Part shown: positions 32,446 to 42,129 of the stretch, piece by piece
Layout of the letters: every line of letters begins with the position of its first letter
Position numbering within the stretch: position 1 is the first letter of the stretch
NCBI RefSeq assembly: GCF_900104215.1
Contig: NZ_FMXO01000005.1
Coordinates: 62,001-126,000 of the forward strand
From: Desulfonatronum thiosulfatophilum
GTDB lineage: Bacteria; Desulfobacterota; Desulfovibrionia; Desulfovibrionales; Desulfonatronaceae
Length of the DNA: 64,000 bases
Reading direction: 5' to 3'
The notes under the pieces: generated by a model
Database searches by the model: none
What the model saw: the letters and a program-made list of their open reading frames with translations, nothing else
What the model was told of the DNA's origin: nothing
Translations under genes and position numbers: made by a program

Positions 32446-33081
32446 ATGTCGAATACTCTAGGAATACTTGGCCGTAAAATCGGGATGACCCGCATATTCG
32501 GGAGTGATGGAATGATCATTCCCGTTACGGTGATTCAGGCTGGACCTTGTCCGATTTTGCAGCTGAAGGAACAAACAAGGGATGGATACGCTTCCTTGCA
32601 AGTCGGATATCAAGAAGTTCCGGTTGGAAAATTGAGCAAGCCGCAAAAAGGCCATCAGGATAAGTCCGGGGCTGGATTTTTTCGTCACGTGCGAGAATTT
32701 CGGATCGACTCAGTAGACGGATATGAAATCGGTCAAGCTTTGAACCTGGATATGTTTGCACCTGGCGAAAAAATCAAGGTTACCGGCACATCCAAAGGGA
32801 AAGGTTTTGCAGGTGTCATGAAACGCTGGGGATTCGGCGGTTCTCCTGCTTCGCACGGCCATGAAAAGGTACATCGCAATGCCGGTTCCATTGGCAACAA
32901 TACCAAGCCAGGTCGTGTCATCAAAGGCAAGAAAATGGCCGGTCATATGGGTGCTCGTCGTACGACATACAAGAACATTGAAATAGTCGCCATACGTGCT
33001 GACGACAATGTTCTTCTGGTGAAAGGCCAAATTCCCGGACCCAAAAACGGTCTTGTTATTGTAAGAAAGCAACACGCGTAA
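32446..33081 (+). CDS. rplC: Ribosomal protein L3
   Basis: A 211-residue protein near the peptidyl-transferase centre. It begins [13 protein letters not shown] and contains the conserved rRNA-binding extension [17 protein letters not shown] with a long loop [15 protein letters not shown]. It lies between rpsJ and rplD, with the rplD coding region starting 18 bases later. Confidence 0.98.
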   Translation: MSNTLGILGRKIGMTRIFGSDGMIIPVTVIQAGPCPILQLKEQTRDGYASLQVGYQEVPVGKLSKPQKGHQDKSGAGFFRHVREFRIDSVDGYEIGQALNLDMFAPGEKIKVTGTSKGKGFAGVMKRWGFGGSPASHGHEKVHRNAGSIGNNTKPGRVIKGKKMAGHMGARRTTYKNIEIVAIRADDNVLLVKGQIPGPKNGLVIVRKQHA

Positions 33082-33099
33082 ATTCAAAAGGTGGATGAA

Positions 33100-33720
33100 A
33101 TGGCTGTGGTCGATATATTCAATCAGCAGCGGCAGATTGTGGGTGAAATAACGCTGGATCCGGATGTCTTTGAAATCGAAGCTCGTCCAGAGATTTTGCA
33201 TTTGGTAGTTCGGTCACATCTGGCCGCGAAACGATCAGGTACTGTTGGTGTCAAGACGCGCTCCACAATACGTGGAGGCGGGCGAAAGCCTTGGCGACAA
33301 AAAGGTACCGGACGTGCACGCGCTGGTTCGAACCGTTCACCCATTTGGCGTTCCGGAGCGGTCACGCATGGTCCCATGGCCAGGGATTATTCATTCAAGG
33401 TGAATAAAAAGGTCCAAAAGCTGGCCATGCGCATGGCGCTTTCATCCCGCCTGGCTGATAAGGATTTGACGGTAGTTGAGGAATTTCAACTTGATCAGAT
33501 CAAAACAAAACAGGTTTCCGAATTTATCCAGAGGTTTGATCTCAAGAATGTCTTGATTGTCGTTTCTGAAGTCGATACAAATCTAGCCCTTTCTTCGAGA
33601 AATATTCCTGGTGTTTCCGTGCAGACCGCCGATGGGGTTAATGTCTACGAGATGCTTCGTCATCACCATGTCATGGTTTCTTCCGCGGCTGTCGAGTCTT
33701 TTCAGATGAGGTTGAAATAA
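33100..33720 (+). CDS. rplD: Ribosomal protein L4
   Basis: A 206-residue protein with the rRNA-binding loop (RSTIRGGGRKPWRQKGTGRA) lining the exit tunnel. In enterobacteria it also represses the S10 operon. The longest frame starts at GTG 33091, but ATG 33100 has AAAAGGTGG upstream and matches the family start MAVVDIFNQQ. It is followed by rplW two bases after the stop. Confidence 0.97.
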   Translation: MAVVDIFNQQRQIVGEITLDPDVFEIEARPEILHLVVRSHLAAKRSGTVGVKTRSTIRGGGRKPWRQKGTGRARAGSNRSPIWRSGAVTHGPMARDYSFKVNKKVQKLAMRMALSSRLADKDLTVVEEFQLDQIKTKQVSEFIQRFDLKNVLIVVSEVDTNLALSSRNIPGVSVQTADGVNVYEMLRHHHVMVSSAAVESFQMRLK

Positions 33721-33722
33721 TC

Positions 33723-34013
33723 ATGAATTACACACAAATATTGCTTCGACCACATGTTTCCGAAAAGGCGACGCTGGTCAAAAGCTTTGCTAATCAGGTT
33801 GTGTTTCAGGTTCATCCTGAAGCCAACAAGATTGAAATCAAGCAGGCAGTTCAGGAAGCCTTTGACGTGAAGGTGGCCAAGGTAAATGTCGCACGCAAAA
33901 AAACGCTTACCCAGCGCAAGGCCAATCGTCGACTTGTTCGAACTCCTGGTTTTCGCAAAGCTTATGTGACCCTTGCCGAAGGCGAGAAAATCGATTTTTT
34001 TGAAGGGGTCTAG
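33723..34013 (+). CDS. rplW: Ribosomal protein L23
   Basis: A 96-residue protein at the tunnel exit, the docking site for trigger factor and SRP. The N-terminal LLRPHVSEKATLV and the basic loop NVARKKTLTQRKANRR are conserved. It starts two bases after rplD and ends three bases before rplB, so translation is coupled. Confidence 0.97.
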   Translation: MNYTQILLRPHVSEKATLVKSFANQVVFQVHPEANKIEIKQAVQEAFDVKVAKVNVARKKTLTQRKANRRLVRTPGFRKAYVTLAEGEKIDFFEGV

Positions 34014-34016
34014 TCA

Positions 34017-34847
34017 ATGTCAATACGCAAGCTCAAACCAACGTCTCCCGGAACGCGGTTTCAGACAATTTCTGAATTCGAAGAAATCAATCGCGGCACG
34101 CCGGAAAAATCACTGACTAAAGGACGTTCCAAGAAAAGCGGACGCAACAATCTTGGGCGTATCACATCCAGACGTCGAGGCTCGGGCAATAAACGCCGCT
34201 ACCGGACAATCGACTTCAAGCGCGACAAGTGGGATATCCAAGCCAAGGTTGCATTTATTGAATATGATCCTAACCGCAGTGCCCGGATAGCTTTGTTGCA
34301 CTATGCGGATGGTGAAAAACGCTATATTCTCGCTCCCAATGGCGTTAATGTCGGTGATTCGATTTTGGCGGGCAATAATGCAGACATATTCCCTGGAAAC
34401 GCGATGAATCTCTCTCGGATTCCTGTCGGCACAATTATCCACAATATTGAAATGGCTCCAGGCAAGGGCGGACAGATGTGTCGCAGTGCCGGAACCTATG
34501 CTCAGCTCGTCGCCAAAGAGGACAAGTATGCCCTGCTGCGTTTGCCCTCAGGTGAGGTGCGTAAGATCCTCGTCACTTGTCGGGCGACTATCGGCCAAGT
34601 CGGCAATACGGACCATGAACAAATTTCCATTGGCAAAGCCGGGCGTAATCGGTGGCTGGGCCGTCGTCCCAAGGTCCGCGGCGTTGCAATGAACCCTGTT
34701 GACCATCCTTTGGGCGGTGGTGAAGGCAAGAGTTCAGGAGGACGTCATCCATGTACACCATGGGGGAAGCCGACAAAGGGATATAAAACCCGAAACCGTA
34801 GAAAACAGTCTTCGCAACTCATCGTTAAACGACGCGGCCAGAAATAG
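34017..34847 (+). CDS. rplB: Ribosomal protein L2
   Basis: A 276-residue protein needed for subunit joining and peptidyl transfer. The conserved C-terminal segment [20 protein letters not shown], which reaches the catalytic centre, is intact, as is the [13 protein letters not shown] segment. Length is normal. It lies between rplW and rpsS. Confidence 0.98.
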   Translation: MSIRKLKPTSPGTRFQTISEFEEINRGTPEKSLTKGRSKKSGRNNLGRITSRRRGSGNKRRYRTIDFKRDKWDIQAKVAFIEYDPNRSARIALLHYADGEKRYILAPNGVNVGDSILAGNNADIFPGNAMNLSRIPVGTIIHNIEMAPGKGGQMCRSAGTYAQLVAKEDKYALLRLPSGEVRKILVTCRATIGQVGNTDHEQISIGKAGRNRWLGRRPKVRGVAMNPVDHPLGGGEGKSSGGRHPCTPWGKPTKGYKTRNRRKQSSQLIVKRRGQK

Positions 34848-34858
34848 GAGTCACGGAT

Positions 34859-35146
34859 ATGCCACGGTCAATAAAGAAAGGCCCTTTTGTAGATGAGCAC
34901 GTGCTCAAGAAAGTGACAAAGGCCCATGAAACGAACGATCGAAAGGTGATCAAGACCTGGTCTCGGCGTTCAACGATTGTCCCTGAAATGGTTGGTATGA
35001 CATTTGCCGTTCACAACGGTAAAAAATTTATTCCAGTTTTTGTTACGGAAAACATGGTTGGCCATAAGCTTGGTGAGTTTTCACCCACCAGGACGTTTTA
35101 TGCCCATGCTGGTGGCAAAAAGAGTGCCGTGAAAGGCAAAAAGTAG
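34859..35146 (+). CDS. rpsS: Ribosomal protein S19
   Basis: A 95-residue protein of the small-subunit head that contacts S13 and tRNA. The signature [19 protein letters not shown] and the end [18 protein letters not shown] are present. It lies 11 bases after rplB. Confidence 0.98.
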   Translation: MPRSIKKGPFVDEHVLKKVTKAHETNDRKVIKTWSRRSTIVPEMVGMTFAVHNGKKFIPVFVTENMVGHKLGEFSPTRTFYAHAGGKKSAVKGKK

Positions 35147-35164
35147 TTCTGGAGGCCTGTGATC

Positions 35165-35497
35165 ATGGAAGCTAAATCTGTTGCACGGTACGTGCGCATT
35201 TCATCGCAAAAAGCTCGACTCGTTGCTGCCAACGTCAGGGGCAAGAATATCGAGGAAGCACGTAAAATATTGAAGTTTACCCCCAAGAAGGCAGCCGCGG
35301 TTCTGGACAAGATTCTACATTCCGCTATTGCCAATGCCGAGCAACTCGGTGGTGTGGATGTGGATACCTTGTATGTCAAAAACATCATTATCAATGATGG
35401 TCCGACTTGGAAACGGATCCGCCCGCGAGCCATGGGTCGCGCCTATCGGATCTTGAAGCGGACAAGTCACATCACCATCATTGTTGAGGAAGCGTAG
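35165..35497 (+). CDS. rplV: Ribosomal protein L22
   Basis: A 110-residue protein whose beta-hairpin lines the exit tunnel. Motifs VARYVRISSQKARLV and the hairpin end RPRAMGRAYRILKRTSHI are conserved; no macrolide-resistance change is evident. GGAGG (35151-35155) favours ATG 35165 over the in-frame GTG at 35159. Confidence 0.96.
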   Translation: MEAKSVARYVRISSQKARLVAANVRGKNIEEARKILKFTPKKAAAVLDKILHSAIANAEQLGGVDVDTLYVKNIIINDGPTWKRIRPRAMGRAYRILKRTSHITIIVEEA

Positions 35498-35510
35498 GGA
35501 GGATAGATAA

Positions 35511-36149
35511 TTGGGCCAGAAAACGCATCCCATTGGTTTCCGTCTTGGCTATACCAAGAATTGGCAGTCCAGGTGGTTCAGCAAAAAGGATTACGCAGCC
35601 TTTGTCTACGAAGATAAGCAGATCCGTAATTTTTTAAAAAAAACTCTGTATCATGCCGGCATCTCCAAGATCGAAATTGAACGTGCCGCAAGCAAGATTC
35701 GGCTTATCCTCTTTACCGCACGACCTGGAATCGTCATTGGACGAAAGGGTGTGGAAATCGAAAACTTGAGAGCAACCTTGAAGAAACGTTTTCAAAAGGA
35801 TTTTGCTCTTGAAGTGATCGAGATTCGTCGTCCGGAAACAGATGCGCAGCTGGTTGCCGAAAACGTCGCTCTCCAGCTGGAACGTCGAGTCGCTTTCCGA
35901 AGGGCAATGAAACGTACCGTCGGCCTTGCACGAAAATTTGGCGCTGAGGGCATCAAAATCAGTGTCGCCGGAAGACTTGGCGGAGCTGAAATAGCCCGAA
36001 GCGAGTGGAATCGTGACGGACGCGTTCCTTTGCACACACTGCGTGCGGATATCGATTATGGTCAGGCCATTGCAAAGACAACATACGGTGTCATCGGCGT
36101 GAAGGTCTGGATTTTCAAAGGTGAGATACTTGATGAGGTGATTCAGTAA
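35511..36149 (+). CDS. rpsC: Ribosomal protein S3
   Basis: A 212-residue protein with a KH domain ([16 protein letters not shown]) at the mRNA entry. It starts with TTG 35511, supported by GGGAGGA 8 bases upstream. The C-terminal domain ([31 protein letters not shown]) is complete. Its stop codon shares one base with the start of rplP. Confidence 0.97.
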   Translation: MGQKTHPIGFRLGYTKNWQSRWFSKKDYAAFVYEDKQIRNFLKKTLYHAGISKIEIERAASKIRLILFTARPGIVIGRKGVEIENLRATLKKRFQKDFALEVIEIRRPETDAQLVAENVALQLERRVAFRRAMKRTVGLARKFGAEGIKISVAGRLGGAEIARSEWNRDGRVPLHTLRADIDYGQAIAKTTYGVIGVKVWIFKGEILDEVIQ

Positions 36150-36559
36150 TGTTGAGTCCCAAAAAAGTTAAGTTTCGAAAACAGCAGAAGAATAGAATCA
36201 AGGGCATGGCCCTGAGAGGAAGCAGTGTTGTTTTCGGAGATATTGGTCTCAAGGCTCTAGAGCCTGGGAAGTTGACAAGCCAGCAGATTGAGTCGGCACG
36301 TATTGCCATGATGCGTCACATCAAGCGTGGCGGAAAAGTATGGATACGTGTATTTCCCGATAAGCCTATCACTGCCAAGCCTGCGGAAACTCGTCAGGGC
36401 AAAGGTAAAGGCGCCCCTGTTGGCTGGTGTGCACCGATCCGCAGAGGTCGTGTGCTTTATGAAATTAAGGGTGTCAGCATTGAACTGGCTTCTGAAGCAC
36501 TGCGCCTGGCTGCATATAAGTTGCCAATCAAGACGAGTATCGTGCTGAGGGAGGCATAA
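36149..36559 (+). CDS. rplP: Ribosomal protein L16
   Basis: A 136-residue protein at the A-site tRNA elbow. The start [14 protein letters not shown] and segments [19 protein letters not shown] and MGKGKG-type region ([14 protein letters not shown]) are conserved. The start overlaps the stop of rpsC by one base; rpmC begins three bases after its stop. Confidence 0.97.
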   Translation: MLSPKKVKFRKQQKNRIKGMALRGSSVVFGDIGLKALEPGKLTSQQIESARIAMMRHIKRGGKVWIRVFPDKPITAKPAETRQGKGKGAPVGWCAPIRRGRVLYEIKGVSIELASEALRLAAYKLPIKTSIVLREA

Positions 36560-36562
36560 CAT

Positions 36563-36763
36563 ATGAAAACAACTGAACTTCGTGAACTCACGGGTACAGA
36601 GCTTCAAGAAAAGCTGCTCGAGTTTCAGAAAGAATTGTTCAATCTTCGATTTCAACATAAAACCGCCCAGCTGGAGAATACGCAACGATTGCCTTTTGTC
36701 CGAAAAACAGTTGCACGGATATTGACAGTTATGCGTGAACAAAACGCAGGAGCAAGGTCATGA
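36563..36763 (+). CDS. rpmC: Ribosomal protein L29
   Basis: A 66-residue two-helix protein near the tunnel exit. The signature KELFNLRFQHKTAQLENTQR is clear. Its stop codon overlaps the start of rpsQ (ATGA), so the two are translationally coupled. Confidence 0.96.
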   Translation: MKTTELRELTGTELQEKLLEFQKELFNLRFQHKTAQLENTQRLPFVRKTVARILTVMREQNAGARS

Positions 36764-37026
36764 ATACGGAACTCAAGCAAAAGACCAAACGTACTGAAAT
36801 CGGCGTGGTCATGAGCAACAAGGCTGAGAAAACTATTGTCGTTTCCGTCAATAAACTGGAAAAACATCCTCTGTTCAAGAAATATATTCGACGAAGAAAG
36901 AAGATGATGGCCCATGATGAGCAAAATGTATGCAACATCGGGGATAAAGTTGAAATAATCGAAAGTCGTCCTTTGAGTAAACGCAAATGCTGGCAGCTCA
37001 AGCAAGTGCTGGAAAGAGCTGTTTAA
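36760..37026 (+). CDS. rpsQ: Ribosomal protein S17
   Basis: An 88-residue OB-fold protein. Conserved features include GVVMSNKAEKTIVVSV, the basic hairpin YIRRRKKMMAHDE and IIESRPLSKRKCWQL. It overlaps rpmC by four bases and precedes rplN by 9 bases. Confidence 0.97.
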   Translation: MNTELKQKTKRTEIGVVMSNKAEKTIVVSVNKLEKHPLFKKYIRRRKKMMAHDEQNVCNIGDKVEIIESRPLSKRKCWQLKQVLERAV

Positions 37027-37035
37027 GAGGCAATC

Positions 37036-37404
37036 ATGATACAAGTTCAATCGATGCTTGATGTCGCGGATAATTCCGGGGCAAAGAAAGTTTTCTGCGT
37101 CAAGGTGCTTGGCGGCAGTCATCGCAGATATGCCTCTATTGGAGACATAATTGTTGTTTCCGTTAAGGAAGCCATGCCGCATTCCAAGGTCAAGAAAGGC
37201 GAAGTAATGCGAGCCGTGATAGTACGCACGAAAAAAGAAGTGAATCGTCCTGATGGTTCTTTCATTCGCTTTGACAATAATTCCGCCGTACTTTTGAACA
37301 AGCAGAACGAACCGGTTGGGACACGCATTTTTGGACCTGTTGCCCGTGAACTGCGCTCCAAGAATTTCATGAAAATTGTTTCACTGGCTCCCGAAGTTCT
37401 GTAG
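37036..37404 (+). CDS. rplN: Ribosomal protein L14
   Basis: A 122-residue beta-barrel protein that forms an intersubunit bridge. The start [21 protein letters not shown] and the end [12 protein letters not shown] are as expected. Length is the usual one for L14. Confidence 0.98.
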   Translation: MIQVQSMLDVADNSGAKKVFCVKVLGGSHRRYASIGDIIVVSVKEAMPHSKVKKGEVMRAVIVRTKKEVNRPDGSFIRFDNNSAVLLNKQNEPVGTRIFGPVARELRSKNFMKIVSLAPEVL

Positions 37405-37413
37405 GTATATGCC

Positions 37414-37737
37414 ATGAAAAATCGCAAAATATTGAAAAACGACAAAGTCATGGTTATGGTTGGGAAAGACAAAGGCAAGATCGGTAAAGTATTAAAACTC
37501 TTTCCTAAAACAGAACGGATCCTCATCGAGGGTGTGAACAAGGTTAAAAAGCATTCCAAGGGAAACCCTTATAAAGGGGAAACCGGAGGAATCAAAGAAA
37601 AAGAATCTCCTTTGCACCTTTCCAATGTGAATCTTGTCTGCGATAATTGCTCTAAGCCGACTCGTATCGGCTACAAGCTCATCGAAGCAGACAAAAAGGT
37701 CCGGTTTTGTAAAAAGTGTAACGAAATAATTGCTTAA
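37414..37737 (+). CDS. rplX: Ribosomal protein L24, zinc-ribbon type
   Basis: A 107-residue KOW-domain protein ([20 protein letters not shown]) that helps start large-subunit assembly. The C-terminal part carries two CXXC pairs (CDNC and CKKC), the zinc-ribbon (C+) form. It lies between rplN and rplE in the spc cluster. Confidence 0.97.
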   Translation: MKNRKILKNDKVMVMVGKDKGKIGKVLKLFPKTERILIEGVNKVKKHSKGNPYKGETGGIKEKESPLHLSNVNLVCDNCSKPTRIGYKLIEADKKVRFCKKCNEIIA

Positions 37738-37749
37738 ACAAGGTGCGTC

Positions 37750-38289
37750 ATGTCCAGGTTGCAGGAAAATTATAAGAACAAGGTCGCTCCTGAGTTGATG
37801 AAGGAGTTTGGGTATTCTTCAGTGATGGAGATTCCACGAATACATAGCATCAGCCTGAATATTGGTCTTGGGGAAGCATCCCAGAACAACAAGCTGATCG
37901 AAGATGCTGTCACTGAACTCACCCAGATTGCCGGTCAGAAATCTGTAGTCACCAGGGCTAAAAAATCCATTGCCGCTTATAAGCTACGCGAAGGAATGCC
38001 CGTAGGTTGTCGTGTTACCTTGCGACGGGAACGCATGTGGGACTTTCTGGATAAGCTTGTCTCATTTTCATTGCCGCGCGTCAGGGACTTTCGAGGAATA
38101 CCGGATCGTGGATTCGACGGAAGAGGCAACTTTACCATGGGAATCCGTGAGCATACGATTTTTCCTGAAATCAACATGGATCGCGTTGATCGTGTCAAAG
38201 GTATGAATATCACTATAGTGACCACTGCTTCCACCGACAAAGAGGGCAAGACCCTTCTGCAGTTGTTGGGCATGCCATTTAAAAAATAA
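37750..38289 (+). CDS. rplE: Ribosomal protein L5
   Basis: A 179-residue protein of the central protuberance that binds 5S rRNA and P-site tRNA. Conserved segments: [36 protein letters not shown] and [20 protein letters not shown]. It is followed by rpsN after 15 bases. Confidence 0.98.
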   Translation: MSRLQENYKNKVAPELMKEFGYSSVMEIPRIHSISLNIGLGEASQNNKLIEDAVTELTQIAGQKSVVTRAKKSIAAYKLREGMPVGCRVTLRRERMWDFLDKLVSFSLPRVRDFRGIPDRGFDGRGNFTMGIREHTIFPEINMDRVDRVKGMNITIVTTASTDKEGKTLLQLLGMPFKK

Positions 38290-38304
38290 CTTAAGGAGGA
38301 TGCT

Positions 38305-38490
38305 TTGGCTCGAACTGCTCTCATCATCAAGGCTGCCAGAAAGCCGAAATTTTCTTCTCGCGCCTACAACCGGTGCCCTGTCTGTGGCCGATCGCGTGCA
38401 TTTTTAAGGCGCTTTGGCCTATGTCGAATTTGCTTCCGAAACATGTCCCTGGCAGGTGAGTTGCCTGGGGTAAGAAAATCAAGTTGGTAA
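38305..38490 (+). CDS. rpsN: Ribosomal protein S14, zinc-binding type
   Basis: A 61-residue short S14 with CPVC and CRIC pairs forming a zinc site, the C+ type. It starts with TTG 38305 behind AAGGAGGA; a closer ATG at 38300 is out of frame. The core [21 protein letters not shown] and the end GVRKSSW are as in the family. Confidence 0.97.
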   Translation: MARTALIIKAARKPKFSSRAYNRCPVCGRSRAFLRRFGLCRICFRNMSLAGELPGVRKSSW

Positions 38491-38502
38491 CGAGGACTCC
38501 CC

Positions 38503-38886
38503 ATGCTGCTCAATGATCCCATAGCGGATATGCTTGCACGTATTCGCAATGCACAAAAAGCATTGCATAAAGAAGTATTTATTCCTGCTTCAAAAATGAC
38601 TGAATCAATTTCCGTCATTTTGAAGGAACACGGATTTGTCTCAGATGTCTCCAATGAAGAAGGCAAACTTCGTGTCGTTTTGAAGTATCTTTCTTCTAAG
38701 GGCGCCATCTCAGGATCACGACGACTGAGCAAGCCTGGTTTGCGGATATACGTCGGCGCTAAAGATATACCTGCCGTACAAAATGGACTGGGTATCGCCA
38801 TCCTCTCCACTCCGCAGGGTGTTCTGGAAGGTCGTAAAGCCCATGCCGATAATGTCGGCGGGGAATTGCTCTGCGAAATTTGGTAA
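38503..38886 (+). CDS. rpsH: Ribosomal protein S8
   Basis: A 127-residue primary 16S rRNA binder, the translational repressor of the spc operon in Escherichia coli. The start PIADMLARIRNAQKA and the end GIAILSTPQGVLEGRKA with GGELLCEIW are conserved. It lies 12 bases after rpsN. Confidence 0.98.
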   Translation: MLLNDPIADMLARIRNAQKALHKEVFIPASKMTESISVILKEHGFVSDVSNEEGKLRVVLKYLSSKGAISGSRRLSKPGLRIYVGAKDIPAVQNGLGIAILSTPQGVLEGRKAHADNVGGELLCEIW

Positions 38887-38898
38887 GGAGAAGTAACG

Positions 38899-39435
38899 AT
38901 GTCACGCATTGGAAAAAATCCGGTCACCCTGCCTCAGGGCGTAGAGATCCGATTGCAAAAAGATCTGATCAATATCAAAGGACCGAAGGGGGAATTGCAG
39001 ACGCCGACGCATCCAGCAATTCAATATGAGCTGAAGGATAATGCCGTTCACTTGTCACGCGCTGACGACTCACGAACAGCACGTGAACAATTCGGCCTGC
39101 GTCGGACTTTGCTCGCAAATTCCGTCAAAGGCGTCACCGACGGTTTTCAAAAAGTCCTTGAGGTGATTGGAGTTGGTTACAAGGTCGCTGTCGAAGGATC
39201 TAAGATTACTTTAAACGTCGGTTTTTCACACCCCGTTGAATACGTTTTGCCATCAGGGATGACTGCCAAGGCTGAGGGAAATAAGTTGACGATCAGCGGC
39301 ATCAACAAAGAGCAAGTTGGTGAAGTTGCCGCCCAGATTCGACGTTTTCGTCCACCAGAGCCATTCAAAGGCAAAGGTATTAAGTATGTTGATGAAGTCA
39401 TCCGCCGTAAGGCCGGTAAAACTGGTAAAAAATAG
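38899..39435 (+). CDS. rplF: Ribosomal protein L6
   Basis: A 178-residue protein near the sarcin-ricin loop and factor-binding site. The start MSRIGKNPVTLPQGVEIRL and the end PPEPFKGKGIKYVDEVIRRK are the hallmarks of L6. Length is normal. Confidence 0.98.
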   Translation: MSRIGKNPVTLPQGVEIRLQKDLINIKGPKGELQTPTHPAIQYELKDNAVHLSRADDSRTAREQFGLRRTLLANSVKGVTDGFQKVLEVIGVGYKVAVEGSKITLNVGFSHPVEYVLPSGMTAKAEGNKLTISGINKEQVGEVAAQIRRFRPPEPFKGKGIKYVDEVIRRKAGKTGKK

Positions 39436-39444
39436 GTTTGATCC

Positions 39445-39804
39445 ATGAAATACACGAAATCTCAAGCCAGAATGCGGCGCAGGCAACGTATTCGTAAAAA
39501 GATCAGCGGCACTGCTCAACGACCACGACTGGTAGTGTTTCGTTCCAATACGTACATCTATGCCCAGCTCATTGATGATGAGAAAGGTCACACACTCGTG
39601 TCCGCATCCTCATTCGCCATGGCGAAAGAAAACGGTTCTACCGCCTTTAACCGAGATGTTGCCACTCAAGTTGGAAAGGATCTCGCCGAAAAGGCGAAGT
39701 CCAAGGATATTCTCCAAGTTGTCTTTGATCGTAGCGGATACATCTATCACGGGAAAATCAAGGCTCTTGCCGACGGCGCTCGAGAGGGCGGACTTCAATT
39801 TTAA
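39445..39804 (+). CDS. rplR: Ribosomal protein L18
   Basis: A 119-residue 5S-rRNA-binding protein. Motifs [36 protein letters not shown] and the ending [21 protein letters not shown] are conserved. Its stop overlaps the first possible rpsE start by one base. Confidence 0.97.
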   Translation: MKYTKSQARMRRRQRIRKKISGTAQRPRLVVFRSNTYIYAQLIDDEKGHTLVSASSFAMAKENGSTAFNRDVATQVGKDLAEKAKSKDILQVVFDRSGYIYHGKIKALADGAREGGLQF

Positions 39805-39815
39805 TGGGGACCTTC

Positions 39816-40304
39816 ATGGAACAGACGCAACTAGGATTCATTGAGAAAATTGTTTATTTGAACCGCGTGGCCAAAGTTGTAAAAGGCGGGCGCCGATTCA
39901 GTTTTAGCGCCTTGGTGGTTGTGGGCAATGGTAAGGATTCAGTAGGCTACGGTCTTGGCAAAGCCAACGAGGTTCCTGAGGCCATACGCAAGGCAACGGA
40001 ACGCGCTCGCAAATCCATGCAAAAGATCAACCTGGTTGATGGAACGGTTCCATATAAAGTCGAAGGTCAATACGGCGCAGGGCGAGTAGTTTTGAAACCT
40101 GCTTCCAAGGGAACAGGCATTATCGCAGGCGGCCCCGTTCGTGCCGTGATGGAAGCAGTCGGAGTCAGCGACATATTGACCAAAGCTATTGGAACAAACA
40201 ACCCACACAACGTGCTCAAAGCGACAGTACAAGGCCTGGTATCCTTGCGATCCGCCGAACAGGTCAGCACTCTGCGCGGCCAATCCGTCAAGCTGATACG
40301 TTGA
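39816..40304 (+). CDS. rpsE: Ribosomal protein S5
   Basis: A 162-residue protein at the mRNA entrance and decoding region. The core [19 protein letters not shown] and [19 protein letters not shown] are intact. Starts at 39804 and 39816 are both in frame; 39816 follows GGGGA and gives the family length. After rpsE only 64 bases separate it from rplO: rpmD, usually found here, is absent. Confidence 0.95.
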   Translation: MEQTQLGFIEKIVYLNRVAKVVKGGRRFSFSALVVVGNGKDSVGYGLGKANEVPEAIRKATERARKSMQKINLVDGTVPYKVEGQYGAGRVVLKPASKGTGIIAGGPVRAVMEAVGVSDILTKAIGTNNPHNVLKATVQGLVSLRSAEQVSTLRGQSVKLIR

Positions 40305-40368
40305 TTCCTTTTCCGGAAACGCACACGATAGAAGCTTATTCCGGGTTTAACATATTTGGAAGGACATC

Positions 40369-40839
40369 ATGAGATTACACGAGCTGTATCCATTTTTTGA
40401 AGAACGGAAATCGCGTAAGCGAGTCGGTCGTGGTTCTGGCAGCGGAACCGGCTGTACATCCGGAAAAGGTAACAAGGGGCAAAAATCCCGCAGTGGTGGT
40501 ACCAAGGCTCCCGGATTCGAGGGGGGACAGATGCCGTTGCAGCGCAGGCTCCCTAAAGGCGGTTTCAAGAATCCGTTCCGAATCGAATATTCCGTGGTGA
40601 ATCTTGATCGCCTTCTGGAATCTTTTCCAAAATCCGAGTCCATTTCTCTTGAAGAAATTTATAGTGCCGGGTTTGGGAAGAAGGGAATGCCTGTGAAGAT
40701 TCTTGCCCGGGGATCTGTTTCAACATCCGTCCGTGTTGAAGCGCACAAATTCAGCAAGCAGGCTATAGAAAAAATTACTCAAGCCGGTGGCCAAGCCATT
40801 GCCATGGAAGGCGAGCAGAGTGCAGCAGACAACGAGTAA
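40369..40839 (+). CDS. rplO: Ribosomal protein L15
   Basis: A 156-residue early assembly protein of the large subunit. The glycine-rich, basic N-terminal region (RKRVGRGSGSGTG, GNKGQKSRSGG) and the FEGGQMPLQRRLPKGGF signature are present. The C-terminal end (AIAMEGEQSAADNE) overlaps the start of secY by 20 bases. Confidence 0.96.
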   Translation: MRLHELYPFFEERKSRKRVGRGSGSGTGCTSGKGNKGQKSRSGGTKAPGFEGGQMPLQRRLPKGGFKNPFRIEYSVVNLDRLLESFPKSESISLEEIYSAGFGKKGMPVKILARGSVSTSVRVEAHKFSKQAIEKITQAGGQAIAMEGEQSAADNE

Positions 40840-42127
40840 AGCAGGAGGACTTGCGGAACTCAAACGCAAGATTCTTTTTACCTTTTTGTTGCTGGCAACA
40901 TGCCGAATCGGTGTACATATACCGGTTCCAGGCGTTGATTCACGCGCTATGGTGGATTTTTTTGCCAGTATGCAAGGTACCCTGTTCGGCATGTTCGACA
41001 TGTTTGCCGGCGGTGGGTTAAGCAACCTGTCTATCATGGCATTGGGCATTATGCCCTACATTTCCGCTTCCATCATAATTCAGCTTTTGACTGTGGTCAG
41101 TCCTGAATTGAAAAGATTGAAGGAAGAAGGAGCCGCTGGGCGCAAGAAAATTACACAGTATACGCGATACGGTACTGTGCTTATAGCCGCCATTCAAGGA
41201 CTTGGAATTGCTATTGGCATTGAAAACATGACCAGTCCGGCCGGAGTTCCCGTCGTCCTTGACGGGGGTTGGGCTTTCCGGCTGACGACTATTATTACCC
41301 TTGTTTCCGGCACGGTTCTGTTGATGTGGATCGGTGAGCAGATTACCGAGTATGGTATAGGTAACGGAATTTCCCTGATTATATTCGCCGGTATCGTGGC
41401 CCAGCTGCCAGGTGCTGTTTTCAATACATTCCGCTTGATGAGTGCTGGACAGATCTCGCTGTTCGTCGCTATTTTGTTGGCGGTGCTTGTTGCTTCGGTA
41501 CTTATATTCATCGTTTTCATGGAACGAGGACAGCGCCGAATCCCTATACAATATGCCAAACGTATGTTGGGGCGTAAGATGTACGGGGGGCAGACGACCC
41601 ATCTGCCACTGAAGATCAATACAGCCGGTGTCATTCCACCCATATTTGCATCTTCAATGCTTATGTTTCCGGCGACTTTGGCTTCATTCTCGCAATCAGA
41701 AATACTGAATAGAATTTCCGTTATCTTCGATCCAGCGAGCATCATTTATAATACCGTTTTCGTGGCTTTGATCATCTTTTTCTGCTATTTCTATACAGCT
41801 ATCATCTTTGACCCCAAGGACATAGCCGAAAATATTCGTAAGCAGGGTGGTTTCGTCCCCGGAATACGTCCAGGTTTAAAGACTCGAGAATATATCGACA
41901 CCGTCCTTAGCCGGATTACCTTGTGGGGTTCATTATATATATCAGCGATTTGTGTTCTTCCCATGCTGCTTATAGCCCAGTTTAACGTTCCTTTCTATTT
42001 TGGTGGAACAGGTGTATTGATTGCCGTTGTTGTCGCGATGGATACCATGAGCAAGGTTGATTCCTATTTGATAACTCATCAATATGAAGGATTGATGCAA
42101 AAGACACGGATTAAAGGCAGGCGTTAA
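40820..42127 (+). CDS. secY: Preprotein translocase subunit SecY
   Basis: A 435-residue channel protein with ten membrane helices, the pore of the SecYEG translocon. Motifs CRIGVHIPVPGVDSRAM, IMALGIMPYISASIIIQL, ITEYGIGNGISLIIFAG and NIRKQGGFVPGIRPG are conserved. The frame is open from 40787 by GTG, which has no ribosome site; GTG 40820 is preferred although its ribosome site is weak (AAGG). It overlaps rplO by 20 bases, and map starts three bases after its stop. Confidence 0.95.
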   Translation: MQQTTSKAGGLAELKRKILFTFLLLATCRIGVHIPVPGVDSRAMVDFFASMQGTLFGMFDMFAGGGLSNLSIMALGIMPYISASIIIQLLTVVSPELKRLKEEGAAGRKKITQYTRYGTVLIAAIQGLGIAIGIENMTSPAGVPVVLDGGWAFRLTTIITLVSGTVLLMWIGEQITEYGIGNGISLIIFAGIVAQLPGAVFNTFRLMSAGQISLFVAILLAVLVASVLIFIVFMERGQRRIPIQYAKRMLGRKMYGGQTTHLPLKINTAGVIPPIFASSMLMFPATLASFSQSEILNRISVIFDPASIIYNTVFVALIIFFCYFYTAIIFDPKDIAENIRKQGGFVPGIRPGLKTREYIDTVLSRITLWGSLYISAICVLPMLLIAQFNVPFYFGGTGVLIAVVVAMDTMSKVDSYLITHQYEGLMQKTRIKGRR

Positions 42128-42129
42128 GA

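Noticed and set aside
40305-40368. Possible rpmD
   Set aside because: Too short for L30 (about 60 residues needed) and no similar frame.
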